64,000 nt of DNA from assembly GCF_036670025.1 (NCBI RefSeq), contig NZ_CP137640.1:1274001-1338000 (forward strand), in the 5' to 3' direction. A program made the position numbers and the translations under genes. Position 1 is the first letter of the stretch; every line of letters begins with the position of its first letter. The DNA is from Bacillus_BD oryzisoli. Lineage in GTDB: Bacteria; Bacillota; Bacilli; Bacillales; Cytobacillaceae. Shown here piece by piece: positions 50,905 to 59,124 of the stretch. A model generated the notes under the pieces. That model was given only the letters and a program-made list of their open reading frames with translations, searched no databases and was not told where the DNA came from.

Positions 50905-51444
50905 TTACATCTTTTTTAAACGGAAAGTACTAACCATAAGAAAAGAAAGAACAATGATCAAAAATAGAAAAAATTGTGGTGGCAAATAAGGGAGGGCTAA
51001 AAAGCTAAACGTTGCCAAGCAACCTGCAGCGGTAATCGGTAATCCGGTAAAATAGCTGTGATTATTAGAAATGTTAAAACGAGCAAGCCTAAATGCACCA
51101 CAGGCAATATAAAATACAGTAAAGAAGGTACCAGGTGCACCGAATTCATATAAAATACCTTGATACAAAAGTAGTGCGGGAGCAACTCCAAATGATATAA
51201 TATCACTCATAGAATCTAACTGTTCCCCAAGCTCCGACTCAATATTTAATTTTCTAGCTGTCATCCCATCAAAACGGTCTAAAAGCGCAGCGATAAAAAT
51301 GAGCAGCAGACTTAGATGTAATTCGCCTCTAATAGTAGAAATAATGGCGAATCCGCCCAGTGTTAAATTGCCAAGCGTAAGGATATTGGCTGTTTGGGTT
51401 TTTAATTTTTTTATCGTCTGATCAAAGACATGTGATAAAAACAT
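50905..51444 (-). CDS. pssA: CDP-diacylglycerol-serine O-phosphatidyltransferase
   Basis: PssA makes phosphatidylserine from CDP-diacylglycerol and serine. The 179-residue integral membrane protein has about six helices and the CDP-alcohol phosphotransferase motif DG-x2-AR-x8-G-x3-D-x3-D: DRFDGMTARKLNIESELG followed by EQLDSMSD, about residues 57-82. ATG at 51444 follows AAAGGAGTGAGGA; upstream GTG 51462 overlaps that site. It is divergent from psd, which converts its product to phosphatidylethanolamine. Confidence 0.94.
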   Translation of the reverse strand: MFLSHVFDQTIKKLKTQTANILTLGNLTLGGFAIISTIRGELHLSLLLIFIAALLDRFDGMTARKLNIESELGEQLDSMSDIISFGVAPALLLYQGILYEFGAPGTFFTVFYIACGAFRLARFNISNNHSYFTGLPITAAGCLATFSFLALPYLPPQFFLFLIIVLSFLMVSTFRLKKM

Positions 51445-51558
51445 TCTCCTCACTCCTTTCACTTGAAATGGGAAAACACATCGTAAAGCTATTATATAAT
51501 TGTAAAGTGTTTAGGGCTGTTAGTAAAGATTAAATGCGCTCTTTTGGAGGTTAAGATA

Positions 51559-52350
51559 TTGATTCAAATCATCTATCGCTTATTGATTGAACTAACGAAT
51601 AGAAAGACGACGTCGTTATGGCTGGCTAAATTTTCGAGGTCGAAAATGAGCAAGTTTTTGATTCCATCATTTTCAAGAGTGTATAAAATTAATCAGCTTG
51701 AAATGGAGAAACCAATCCATGAATATCAATCATTACATGAGTTTTTTACAAGAAAATTAAAAACAGATGCCCGGACGATTTTTCAAGAAAGATTGTCTGT
51801 GATCAGTCCTGTTGATGCTACAATTGAAGATATAGGTGAAGTGGCATTGAATCAGAGTATTTATGTTAAAGGAAAGGAATATTCAATTTCGGAGATGCTG
51901 GGCGGCACGGACAAAGCGCAAAAATATCTTAATGGAACTTATATCATTTTTTACTTGAGCCCTAGGGATTATCATCGGATACACAGTCCCATTTCTGGGA
52001 AAGTGATCGAGCAAAGAACAATCGGAACAAAATCCTATCCTGTTAATAAGTATGGCTTAAAATATGGAAAAAGACCGCTTTCGAAAAATTATCGTATTAT
52101 CACCGAAATGTATTATAATGGTGTATCGATGGCATTGGTTAAGGTTGGGGCTATGTTTATTAACTCAATTGAAGTGTTGAACACAAATGATGAAGTTGAG
52201 AAAGGTTCTGAAATTGCCTACTTTTCCTTTGGTTCAACTGTTGTGCTTTTGTTTGAGGAGGATACCTTTACACCAGCTTTAAACAGTGTCCCGTGTCCGG
52301 CAAGAGTAGGTGAATGTATCGGTTATCTAAAACAGACTTCAAACCGGTAA
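51559..52350 (+). CDS. psd: Phosphatidylserine decarboxylase
   Basis: Psd converts phosphatidylserine to phosphatidylethanolamine, using a pyruvoyl group formed by self-cleavage. The 263-residue proenzyme has the cleavage motif FGST near residue 225 (alpha subunit starts at Ser), the SPRDYHRIHSP segment near 134, and a conserved VGAMFINSI near 197. TTG at 51559 with GGAGGT gives the usual length; TTG at 51544 would cover the ribosome binding site. It is convergent with sda and divergent from pssA. Confidence 0.94.
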   Translation: MIQIIYRLLIELTNRKTTSLWLAKFSRSKMSKFLIPSFSRVYKINQLEMEKPIHEYQSLHEFFTRKLKTDARTIFQERLSVISPVDATIEDIGEVALNQSIYVKGKEYSISEMLGGTDKAQKYLNGTYIIFYLSPRDYHRIHSPISGKVIEQRTIGTKSYPVNKYGLKYGKRPLSKNYRIITEMYYNGVSMALVKVGAMFINSIEVLNTNDEVEKGSEIAYFSFGSTVVLLFEEDTFTPALNSVPCPARVGECIGYLKQTSNR

Positions 52351-52379
52351 AAAAGAAAAACCCCAATTAGGGGGATTGA

Positions 52380-52523
52380 TTAAGAAGAAGATACTTTGGT
52401 TCTACTGTTAAGGGAGCGTCGGTGAATTTCCGCTTCAATTAAGCGGATAAAATCTGGACTTAAGTTTAATTCTATGGCTTTGTGATAGGATTCAATCAGC
52501 AGCTCATCTGATAATTTAAACAT
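52380..52523 (-). CDS. sda: Sda, checkpoint inhibitor of sporulation kinases
   Basis: Sda blocks the sporulation histidine kinases KinA/KinB when DNA replication is perturbed. The 47-residue protein is MFKLSDELLIESYHKAIELN then a second helix (DFIRLIEAEIHRRSL), forming the helical hairpin that binds the kinase DHp domain; the FIRLIE surface matches B. subtilis. ATG at 52523 follows GGAGGTGA. The longer frame to 52568 lacks support. The DnaA-box cluster 190-290 bases upstream is consistent with DnaA control. Confidence 0.9.
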   Translation of the reverse strand: MFKLSDELLIESYHKAIELNLSPDFIRLIEAEIHRRSLNSRTKVSSS

Positions 52524-52709
52524 GTCAGAATTCACCTCCATTTTTCCTGCTAACGATGAAGAATTCATAAATCGTTCAGCAAGGTTTTCGGATATTAATA
52601 AAAAATATTATTTAGACGTTCTAACCGCTCCTGTATAAGTCATATAGTATAAGTTACATTGCTTGTATACATACTCTAACAGAATTTAATGTTAAGAACA
52701 ATCGTTCTC

Positions 52710-52808
52710 TTATCCACATATGTAAGTGGATAACTTGTTATTAAGTTGTTAATAAATAGAAATAATACGCTTAAATAGCTGTTAAAATTGTGAATAAAGT
52801 TATCCACA
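52710..52808. promoter_or_regulatory. DnaA-box cluster between sda and yqeG
   Basis: Consensus boxes TTATCCACA at 52710-52718 and 52800-52808 on the plus strand. One-mismatch boxes on the minus strand: AGTGGATAA at 52725-52733 and TGTGAATAA at 52789-52797. Pairs face each other at 6 and 2 bases spacing. The intervening DNA is AT rich. This matches a known kind of DnaA-binding cluster near sda in B. subtilis. Rest of 52524-53005 shows no coding sequence. Confidence 0.85.
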
Positions 52809-52885
52809 ATTTCACGTGCTGTTGAAAGGTGTCGAACAATTTTACTCATAACCGTCCATTTACATGAAAAAAATAGAAAATTTTT

Positions 52886-52914
52886 TTGAACAAATGTTTA
52901 AAATTGGTTATGAT
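52886..52914 (+). promoter_or_regulatory. Sigma-A promoter for the yqeG operon
   Basis: TTGAAC (52886-52891) and TATGAT (52909-52914), 17-base spacer, 92 bases before yqeG and 78 bases after the last DnaA box. Confidence 0.65.
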
Positions 52915-53005
52915 GGAACGGTGAAAAATGGGAAGCAGAGAGAATAACAACAAAGTATAAATAAAAGTATGATCAAATGGGTTATCGATAATGGGGTGTA
53001 AATTC

Positions 53006-53521
53006 GTGTTAAAGCAATTCTTGCCTAACCAGCATGTAAAAAGTATTCTGGATATTCACCCGGAAGACTTAATAAAAAGAGGGATTAAAGCTATTATTAC
53101 CGATCTTGACAATACGCTTGTTGAATGGGACCGCCCGCAGGCAACACCAAATGTCATCAAATGGTTTGAAGAAATGAAAAAGCATAATATTAAAGTGACC
53201 ATTGTATCAAATAATAATGAAACAAGGGTTAAGGCGTTTTCAGATCCGCTTAATATAAAGTTTATTTATCGTGCAAGAAAGCCGCTGGCAAAATCCTTTC
53301 ATAAAGCGGCAGAATTAATGAATGTAAAAAAAGAAGAAACGGTCGTGATCGGTGACCAGCTGCTAACCGATGTTCTTGGTGGTAATTTGGGAGGTTTTCA
53401 TACCATATTAGTTGTACCGGTTGCACAAACAGACGGGGTGGCAACAAAATTTAATCGATTAGTGGAAAGACAAATTTTAAACTGGTTTAGAAAAAAAGGC
53501 ATGCTGCAATGGGAGGAATAA
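53006..53521 (+). CDS. yqeG: YqeG, HAD-family phosphatase
   Basis: A 171-residue HAD (IIIA) phosphatase. HAD motif I is ITDLDNTLVEWD near residue 28, motif II VTIVSNNNE near 62, Lys motif near 93 (RARKPLAKSF), and motif III/IV VVIGDQLLTDVLGG near 120. Substrate is uncertain; relatives are phosphatidylglycerophosphatases (GEP4-like), and that is a plausible role. GTG at 53006 with GGGGTG. It heads the conserved yqeG-yqeH-aroE-yhbY-nadD-yqeK-rsfS-yqeM operon; yqeH begins five bases past its stop. Confidence 0.92.
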   Translation: MLKQFLPNQHVKSILDIHPEDLIKRGIKAIITDLDNTLVEWDRPQATPNVIKWFEEMKKHNIKVTIVSNNNETRVKAFSDPLNIKFIYRARKPLAKSFHKAAELMNVKKEETVVIGDQLLTDVLGGNLGGFHTILVVPVAQTDGVATKFNRLVERQILNWFRKKGMLQWEE

Positions 53522-53526
53522 ATCAT

Positions 53527-54630
53527 TTGAGTGAACAATATTCATGTGTCGGATGCGGGGTGCAGATTCAAACGGAAAATCCAGTTGAATTAGGTTATAC
53601 ACCAGCATCCGCTTTACAAAAGGAACCAATTATTTGTCAACGATGTTTTCGTTTAAAACATTATAATGAAATACAGGATGTAAGTTTAACAGACGATGAC
53701 TTTTTACGGATCTTAAATGAAATCGGTAAAAGTGATGCTTTGATTGTCAAAATCGTTGATATTTTTGATTTTAATGGAAGTTGGCTTCCTGGACTTCATC
53801 GTTTTACAGGTAAAAATAAAGTACTGTTGATTGGTAATAAAGTGGACCTGATTCCGAAATCAGTTAAGCCTAATAAATTGATTAACTGGATGAAGCATGA
53901 GGCAAAACAGCTTGGATTGCAGCCGGCAGAAGTGTTTTTAGTAAGTGCGGCAAAAGGGCTTTATATGAAAGAAGTTGCCCAAGCGATTGATGAATACAGA
54001 GAAGGTAAGAATGTTTATATTGTCGGCTGTACAAATGTCGGCAAATCGACGTTTATTAATCGTATTATTAAAGAAGTGACAGGCGAGGCTGATGTTATTA
54101 CAACCTCACATTTTCCTGGGACAACACTTGATATTATTGAAATCCCACTTTCAGATGGACAAGTGTTAGTTGACACACCTGGAATCATCAATCACCATCA
54201 AATGGCCCATTTTGTGGACAAACGCGATTTGAAGGTGATAACACCTAAAAAAGAGATCAAACCAAAAGTGTATCAATTAAATGAAGGTCAAACCTTATTT
54301 TTTGGCGGACTAGGCCGTTTTGATTATATTAAAGGTGGACGCAGGTCATTTTCATGTCATTTTTCTAATGATTTAATGATTCACCGAACAAAAATAGAAA
54401 ATGCTGATGATTTATATAAGAGACAAGCAGGTGAATTGTTAACACCGCCGAATAAAGATGAACTGGAATCATTTCCTGAGCTAGTTCGGCATGAGTTCAC
54501 GGTTAAGGAAGGGAAGACAGATATTGTTTTTTCCGGACTTGGATGGGTTACGATACATGAGCCGGGAGCGGTAGTCGCAGCATACGTTCCAAAAGGGGTT
54601 CACGCGCTCATAAGAAAAGCTTTAATATAG
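53527..54630 (+). CDS. yqeH: YqeH, circularly permuted ribosome-assembly GTPase
   Basis: YqeH helps form the 30S subunit. The 367-residue protein has an N-terminal zinc finger (CVGCG near residue 7 and CQRC near 37), then a circularly permuted GTPase: G4 LIGNKVDLIP (about 105), G5-like VSAAKGL (about 143), then G1 GCTNVGKST (about 167) and G3 VDTPGI (about 217), plus a C-terminal treble-clef/RNA-binding domain. TTG at 53527 with GGGAGG; the ATG at 53509 is in the ribosome binding site region. It overlaps neither neighbour. Confidence 0.96.
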   Translation: MSEQYSCVGCGVQIQTENPVELGYTPASALQKEPIICQRCFRLKHYNEIQDVSLTDDDFLRILNEIGKSDALIVKIVDIFDFNGSWLPGLHRFTGKNKVLLIGNKVDLIPKSVKPNKLINWMKHEAKQLGLQPAEVFLVSAAKGLYMKEVAQAIDEYREGKNVYIVGCTNVGKSTFINRIIKEVTGEADVITTSHFPGTTLDIIEIPLSDGQVLVDTPGIINHHQMAHFVDKRDLKVITPKKEIKPKVYQLNEGQTLFFGGLGRFDYIKGGRRSFSCHFSNDLMIHRTKIENADDLYKRQAGELLTPPNKDELESFPELVRHEFTVKEGKTDIVFSGLGWVTIHEPGAVVAAYVPKGVHALIRKALI

Positions 54631-54667
54631 AAAAAAGAGAAAGTTTTACGTTGGGGGAGAGGGTATT

Positions 54668-55507
54668 GTGAAAAAAATATACGGGGTAATTGGCGATCCA
54701 ATCGCACATTCCATGTCACCAGTCATGCAAAATGATTGTTTTCAACGCAATGACATCAATGCAGAGTATTTTGCTTTTCATGTACTAAAAGAATCTCTAT
54801 CTGATGCGGTTAAGGGGTTTAAGGCTATTCATTTATCTGGCTTTAATGTAACCATTCCACATAAAACGACGATTATGCCATTCTTAGACGAGATTGATCC
54901 GCTTGCACAAGCAATTGGAGCCGTGAATACGGTTGTAAACGATGATGGCAGATTTATTGGGTATAATACAGATGGAAGTGGTTTTTTAGAAGCCTTAAGG
55001 AAAGAAATTCCGTCTTTTATTGATAAAAATATGCTGTTAATCGGGGCTGGCGGAGCAGCGAGAGCGATTTACTATACGATGGCACATGAAGGTGTTCCGT
55101 CTATTGACATCGCAAACCGGACACCGGAAAAGGCTGAGTATCTCGTGCAAAATTGTCCGTATCCAGTAGAATCAACTGTCTTAAGTATACAAGGGGCAGA
55201 AGAAAATATAGCTAAATATGATTTAATCGTGCAAACAACTTCAATCGGAATGCATCCTAATGATGACCGTTCTCCAATATGTCTTGATGGCTTGAAAAAG
55301 GATGCATTTGTTAGTGATATCATTTATACACCGCTTGAAACAAAGTTATTGCAAGATGCGAAACAAAAGGGTGCTCGGACGCAAAACGGTGTTCCGATGT
55401 TTGCTTATCAGGGTGCACTTGCATTTGAAAAGTGGACTGGAGTTCTGCCGGATACCGAAAGAATGCAGTCGATCGTATTGAAACAATTGGGAGGAAAGTC
55501 ATGTTAA
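54668..55507 (+). CDS. aroE: Shikimate dehydrogenase
   Basis: AroE reduces 3-dehydroshikimate with NADPH in aromatic amino acid synthesis. The 279-residue protein starts KKIYGVIGDPIAHSMSP, carrying the shikimate-binding Ser, and has the catalytic Lys/Asp in NVTIPHKTTI near 60 and GYNTDGSGF near 100. The NADP Rossmann segment is LLIGAGGAARAI near 122 and the C-terminal GVPMFAYQGALAFEKWTG closes the active site. GTG start with GGGGGAGAGG. It overlaps yhbY by seven bases. Confidence 0.96.
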   Translation: MKKIYGVIGDPIAHSMSPVMQNDCFQRNDINAEYFAFHVLKESLSDAVKGFKAIHLSGFNVTIPHKTTIMPFLDEIDPLAQAIGAVNTVVNDDGRFIGYNTDGSGFLEALRKEIPSFIDKNMLLIGAGGAARAIYYTMAHEGVPSIDIANRTPEKAEYLVQNCPYPVESTVLSIQGAEENIAKYDLIVQTTSIGMHPNDDRSPICLDGLKKDAFVSDIIYTPLETKLLQDAKQKGARTQNGVPMFAYQGALAFEKWTGVLPDTERMQSIVLKQLGGKSC

Positions 55508-55791
55508 CAGGTAAACAAAAACGATTTTTGCGCTCTAAAGCTCATCATTTAAATCCAATCTTTCAAGTGGGAAAGGGCGGGGTAAATGAGAATATGATTA
55601 AGCAGATTCGTGAGGCTTTGGAGGCCCGTGAACTGTTAAAGGTAAGTGTTCTGCAAAATTGTGATGAGGATAGAGATGAAGTGGCAGAAGCGATTTCAAA
55701 GGGAGCGGATGCCGAGCTTGTACAAATCATTGGAAACACGATTGTTTTATATAAGGAGTCAATTGAAAATAAGCAGCTTATACTGCCATAA
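55501..55791 (+). CDS. yhbY: YhbY/YqeI, CRM-domain RNA-binding protein
   Basis: A 96-residue RNA-binding CRM protein associated with ribosome (50S) assembly. It has the CRM motif IFQVGKGGVNENMIKQI at residues 20-36 with the GxxG loop, a basic N-terminus (TGKQKRFLRSKAH) and VQIIGNTIVLYKES at the end. ATG at 55501 overlaps the aroE stop region with GGAGG upstream. Corresponds to B. subtilis YqeI. nadD follows after 26 bases. Confidence 0.94.
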   Translation: MLTGKQKRFLRSKAHHLNPIFQVGKGGVNENMIKQIREALEARELLKVSVLQNCDEDRDEVAEAISKGADAELVQIIGNTIVLYKESIENKQLILP

Positions 55792-55817
55792 AAATATTTA
55801 TTTGAGGATGATTTTCT

Positions 55818-56384
55818 CTGAAAAAAATAGGGATTTTAGGAGGCACATTTAATCCTCCTCATTTAGGCCATCTAATTATTGCAAATGAAGTACAATTACA
55901 ATTAAATTTTGATGAAATATGGTTTATGCCGAATCAAGAACCGCCCCATAAAGAGACATTAAATGGAGTAAGCGGGCTTCATCGATCGGAAATGATTCAG
56001 CGAGCAATTGCCGGGAATCCGAATTTTAAACTGCAAACGATTGAACTTGAACGTCCCGGCAGGTCCTATACATTTGATACGATGAAGCTTTTAACACAAA
56101 GGTATGATCATCGCTTTTATTTCATTATTGGTGCCGACATGATCGAGTATTTGCCAAAATGGTATAAGATTGAGGAATTAGTTAAATTAGTTACTTTTGT
56201 TGGTGTTAACAGACCCGAATATGACAAACAAACGAATTATCCCATTATTTATGTGGATGTTCCGAATATAGAAATTTCATCTTTAATGATTAGAAATCGG
56301 GTAAAAGATAGAAAGAATATTCGTTACTTTGTTCGAGATTCGGTAATGGAATATATTGAGGAGAATCGGTTATATGGAACGTGA
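55818..56384 (+). CDS. nadD: Nicotinate-nucleotide adenylyltransferase NadD, apparent CTG start
   Basis: NadD forms deamido-NAD from nicotinate mononucleotide and ATP. The open frame includes KKIGILGGTFNPPHLGHL, the nucleotidyltransferase HxGH site, then IIGADMIEYLPKWYK near residue 108 and ISSLMIRNRV near 155; about 188 residues in total. An in-frame TGA at 55809 precedes KKIG, and the only codon left for a start is CTG at 55818, with TTGAGGATG at 55802-55810 as ribosome binding site. The ATG at 55926 would remove the HxGH site. A base overcall in TTTT (55812-55815) would restore ATG 55808. It overlaps yqeK by 11 bases. Confidence 0.9.
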   Translation: MKKIGILGGTFNPPHLGHLIIANEVQLQLNFDEIWFMPNQEPPHKETLNGVSGLHRSEMIQRAIAGNPNFKLQTIELERPGRSYTFDTMKLLTQRYDHRFYFIIGADMIEYLPKWYKIEELVKLVTFVGVNRPEYDKQTNYPIIYVDVPNIEISSLMIRNRVKDRKNIRYFVRDSVMEYIEENRLYGT

Positions 56385-56937
56385 AGCAGCACTTGAGATT
56401 GTCCAAAAGCAGCTCACTCCCCATCGATATCAGCATACATTGGGTGTAATGGAGACTGCTGTTTTATTAGCAAAAAAATACGGGGTAGATGAAAAAAAAG
56501 CTGAGCTTGCTGCGATTTTTCATGATTATGCAAAATTTCGCGATAAAGAGGAAATGAAATCCATTATTGTTGAGCAAAAGATGGATCCAGAACTGCTTGA
56601 ATATAACGGTGAGCTTTGGCATGCACCGGTAGGGGCTTACTTAGCAGAGAAAGAGGCGGGTGTGACAGATCCTGAAATTCTTGATGCAATTCGCTACCAT
56701 ACATCAGGACGTCCCAAAATGACAAAACTGGAAAAGGTTATCTATCTTGCTGATTATATTGAACCAGGAAGACATTTTCCAGGTGTAGAGGATGTAAGGG
56801 AAATAGCCAATCAAGATTTAAATCAAGCCTTAATCGAAGCGATTAAAAATACGATTGTTTTTTTAATGAAAAAAAATCAGCGTATTTTTCCTCTTACATT
56901 TCTTACTTATAATGATTTAGTCAAAAAGGAGGATTGA
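56374..56937 (+). CDS. yqeK: YqeK, HD-domain diadenosine tetraphosphatase
   Basis: YqeK hydrolyses Ap4A symmetrically to ADP. The 187-residue HD-fold protein has metal-binding pairs: H near residue 24 (RYQHTLGVMETA), HD in AIFHDYAKF near 50, H near 85 (LWHAPVGAYLA) and H near 109 (IRYHTSGRPKM), with D in IYLADYIEPGR near 126. ATG at 56374 follows GAGGAG and overlaps nadD; the frame from 56356 has no ribosome binding site. It is coupled in the nadD-yqeK-rsfS cluster. Confidence 0.94.
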   Translation: MEREAALEIVQKQLTPHRYQHTLGVMETAVLLAKKYGVDEKKAELAAIFHDYAKFRDKEEMKSIIVEQKMDPELLEYNGELWHAPVGAYLAEKEAGVTDPEILDAIRYHTSGRPKMTKLEKVIYLADYIEPGRHFPGVEDVREIANQDLNQALIEAIKNTIVFLMKKNQRIFPLTFLTYNDLVKKED

Positions 56938-56941
56938 TTCT

Positions 56942-57298
56942 ATGAACGAACGTGAACTATTAGAGGTGGCTGTAAAAGCAGCCGATGATAAAAGAGCCGA
57001 GGATATTGTGGTTTTAAATATGAAAGGAATCTCGCTTGTAGCTGATTATTTTGTGATTTGTCATGGGAATTCAGATAAACAGGTTCAGGCGATTGCCAGA
57101 GAAATGAAGGAAAAAGTAGAGGAAAAGGGTTTATCCATTAAACGAGTCGAGGGCTTTGACGAAGCGAAATGGATTCTCGTTGATCTTGGTGATGTGGTTG
57201 CTCATATTTTCCATCGAGATGAAAGAAGCTACTATAATCTTGAACGTCTATGGGGAGATGCGCCAATTGAACAGATACAGAGTGAGCTCAATCAATGA
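56942..57298 (+). CDS. rsfS: Ribosomal silencing factor RsfS
   Basis: RsfS binds L14 and blocks subunit joining when nutrients are low. The 118-residue protein has the RsfS/YbeB pattern VLNMKGISLVADYFVICHGNS (residues 24-44), and a conserved EGFDEAKWILVDLGDVVAHIF stretch near 70-90, ending YYNLERLWGDAP. ATG start with AAAGGAGG. It overlaps yqeM by four bases (ATGA). Confidence 0.95.
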   Translation: MNERELLEVAVKAADDKRAEDIVVLNMKGISLVADYFVICHGNSDKQVQAIAREMKEKVEEKGLSIKRVEGFDEAKWILVDLGDVVAHIFHRDERSYYNLERLWGDAPIEQIQSELNQ

Positions 57299-58050
57299 CA
57301 TATGGAAAGTTTGCTTATCTTTATGATGAATTAATGAAGGATGTCCCTTATCAAGAATGGGTTCAATTTATTAACGGACAGGCCTTAATGTATGGAATAA
57401 AAGGAAAGAAACTGCTCGATTTAGCGTGTGGTACAGGAGAATTATCTATTAAGCTTGCAGAAGAAGGGTATGACGTTACAGGTGTTGACCTTTCTGCGGA
57501 TATGCTTGCTGTTGCAAATGAAAAGGCTGTTCAAAAAGGTTTCTCACTGTTTTTTGTCGAGCAGGATATGGCACAGCTTGAAGAATTGGAACCATTTGAT
57601 ATGATCGGCATTTTTTGTGATTCACTCAATTATTTAGAAACAGAAGGGGAAGTTATTCAGACCTTTGAAAGGGTGCTTCAACATCTAAAGCCGGGAGGAC
57701 TGTTTCTATTTGATGTTCATTCGATTTATAAAATAAATTCTTTATTTATTGATCAAACATACGCGTATAATGGAGAAGATGTAAGTTATATTTGGCAATG
57801 CTTTGAGGGAGAACATCCGAACAGTGTTGAACATGAATTAACTTTTTTTCAATTGGATCCTCATACGGATCAGTATAATCGATTCGATGAACTTCATATG
57901 CAGCGAACCTTCTCTATCGATCAATATGAAAAATGGCTATCAAAAATAGGCTTTGAACTTCTTAATATTTCAGCAGATTTTCACAATTCAAAGCCCAAAA
58001 AAGAGTCGGAAAGAATTTTCTTTACAGTAAGAAAACCGAATTCATTCTAA
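57295..58050 (+). CDS. yqeM: YqeM, class I SAM-dependent methyltransferase
   Basis: A 251-residue methyltransferase. It begins MTYGKFAYLYDELMKDVPY, typical of YqeM, with SAM motif I LLDLACGTGELSIKLA near residue 40, an acidic residue in VTGVDLSADML near 63, and a later PGGLFLFDVHS motif near 135. The substrate is not known. It is the last gene of the yqeG-to-yqeM operon and overlaps rsfS by four bases. Confidence 0.93.
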   Translation: MTYGKFAYLYDELMKDVPYQEWVQFINGQALMYGIKGKKLLDLACGTGELSIKLAEEGYDVTGVDLSADMLAVANEKAVQKGFSLFFVEQDMAQLEELEPFDMIGIFCDSLNYLETEGEVIQTFERVLQHLKPGGLFLFDVHSIYKINSLFIDQTYAYNGEDVSYIWQCFEGEHPNSVEHELTFFQLDPHTDQYNRFDELHMQRTFSIDQYEKWLSKIGFELLNISADFHNSKPKKESERIFFTVRKPNSF

Positions 58051-58056
58051 TACAAA

Positions 58057-58123
58057 AAAGCTACCTGCGTGATTGGTGACGATCATGTTTAAATTTTGGC
58101 CGCAGATCTCGCAGGTACTTTTC
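58057..58123. terminator. Hairpin between yqeM and comER
   Basis: TACCTGCG (58062-58069) pairs with CGCAGGTA (58110-58117), followed by CTTTTC, with a long, partly paired interior; flanked by an A run. It can end yqeM. A second inverted repeat ATTCCCTTC/GAAGGGAAT lies at about 58135-58170 before the comER stop. Confidence 0.55.
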
Positions 58124-58188
58124 TAATTCATTACAATTCCCTTCGAATAAATCATAAAATTAGAAGGGAATGCTCTTACTTTCGCGAA

Positions 58189-59013
58189 TTATTTAATAGT
58201 GTATTGATTCCTTAATTCTGCTATGTCATCCTCAAATTTCAAATGTGTTGCCTGAAAGACGTGTTCAAACACATCACCTAGTTCATTTTCGAGGACTTTT
58301 ATTCCTTCTCCTGTTATACCTCCTTTTACGCAAACCTTTTTCTGCAGTGTAGGCAATGTGTAGTGCCCTTGACGAAGTAATTCTCCCAGTCCAATTAACA
58401 TTTCACTCGCCAAAATAGTTGCTTTATCTTGATCGATTTTTGTTTCATGCACAGCTGCCTGAATAAAACGCTGTGTTAAATAACTGAAAAAAGCGGGTCC
58501 ACAACTGACAATATCTGAGGCAACTCGCGTAATATCCTCGGAAATCTCAATTGGTGTAGAAATATGATTAAAAAGTTCAATAATAGACTCTTTCCATACA
58601 TGTGTGCATTTTTGTCCAAAGGATACTAATGTAACACCGGCAAGGGCCCTGTTTGTAATACTCGGTATGACTCTTGCAACTGAACAAGGAAGTACTGATT
58701 CCAGCTGTTCAACATTAATTGGGCTTGTAATGGAAATAACGCATTTTTCCTTTGTTAAATACGGTTGAAGCCTCTTTGTTACAGGATAAACATCATGTGG
58801 TTTTACGCAGATAAAAATTAAATTGCACATTTTCCCTATCTTTTCAATGTCCTTCGTTATTCGTATTTCCGGGTATTGTTGTTTAATGGAAAAAGCCTTT
58901 GAAATGGTTCTATTTGTAATCATTATGGAGGAAGGGGAAACGGCCTTTCCATCCACTAATGCTTCTGTTAAGATTCTCCCCATATTTCCTGTTCCAATGA
59001 TCCCGACATCCAT
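58189..59013 (-). CDS. comER: ComER, ProC-like late competence protein
   Basis: A 274-residue protein of the pyrroline-5-carboxylate reductase family with an N-terminal NAD(P) Rossmann motif (VGIIGTGNMGRILTEA at residues 3-18) and a helical C-terminal domain. It is divergent from comEA, as in B. subtilis, where it is called ComER and is not essential for competence but affects sporulation and biofilm in relatives. Conserved P5CR catalytic segments appear as GITGEGIKVLE near residue 240. ATG start behind AGGAGGGG. Confidence 0.9.
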   Translation of the reverse strand: MDVGIIGTGNMGRILTEALVDGKAVSPSSIMITNRTISKAFSIKQQYPEIRITKDIEKIGKMCNLIFICVKPHDVYPVTKRLQPYLTKEKCVISITSPINVEQLESVLPCSVARVIPSITNRALAGVTLVSFGQKCTHVWKESIIELFNHISTPIEISEDITRVASDIVSCGPAFFSYLTQRFIQAAVHETKIDQDKATILASEMLIGLGELLRQGHYTLPTLQKKVCVKGGITGEGIKVLENELGDVFEHVFQATHLKFEDDIAELRNQYTIK

Positions 59014-59124
59014 TGTACCACCCCTCCTTTACAGACCCACTCTCATATCATGCTATGTGTAAAGCCTTGGATTTATGCTTATTCAAAGAAACCATTATTT
59101 TTTATGCGGAAAGGAATGGTTGCC

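Noticed and set aside
59089..59101. A ComK-like box (AAAC-N5-TTTT) upstream of comEA
   Set aside because: Only one imperfect AT box was found; ComK needs two boxes at set spacings, and the DNA is AT rich, so this is likely chance.
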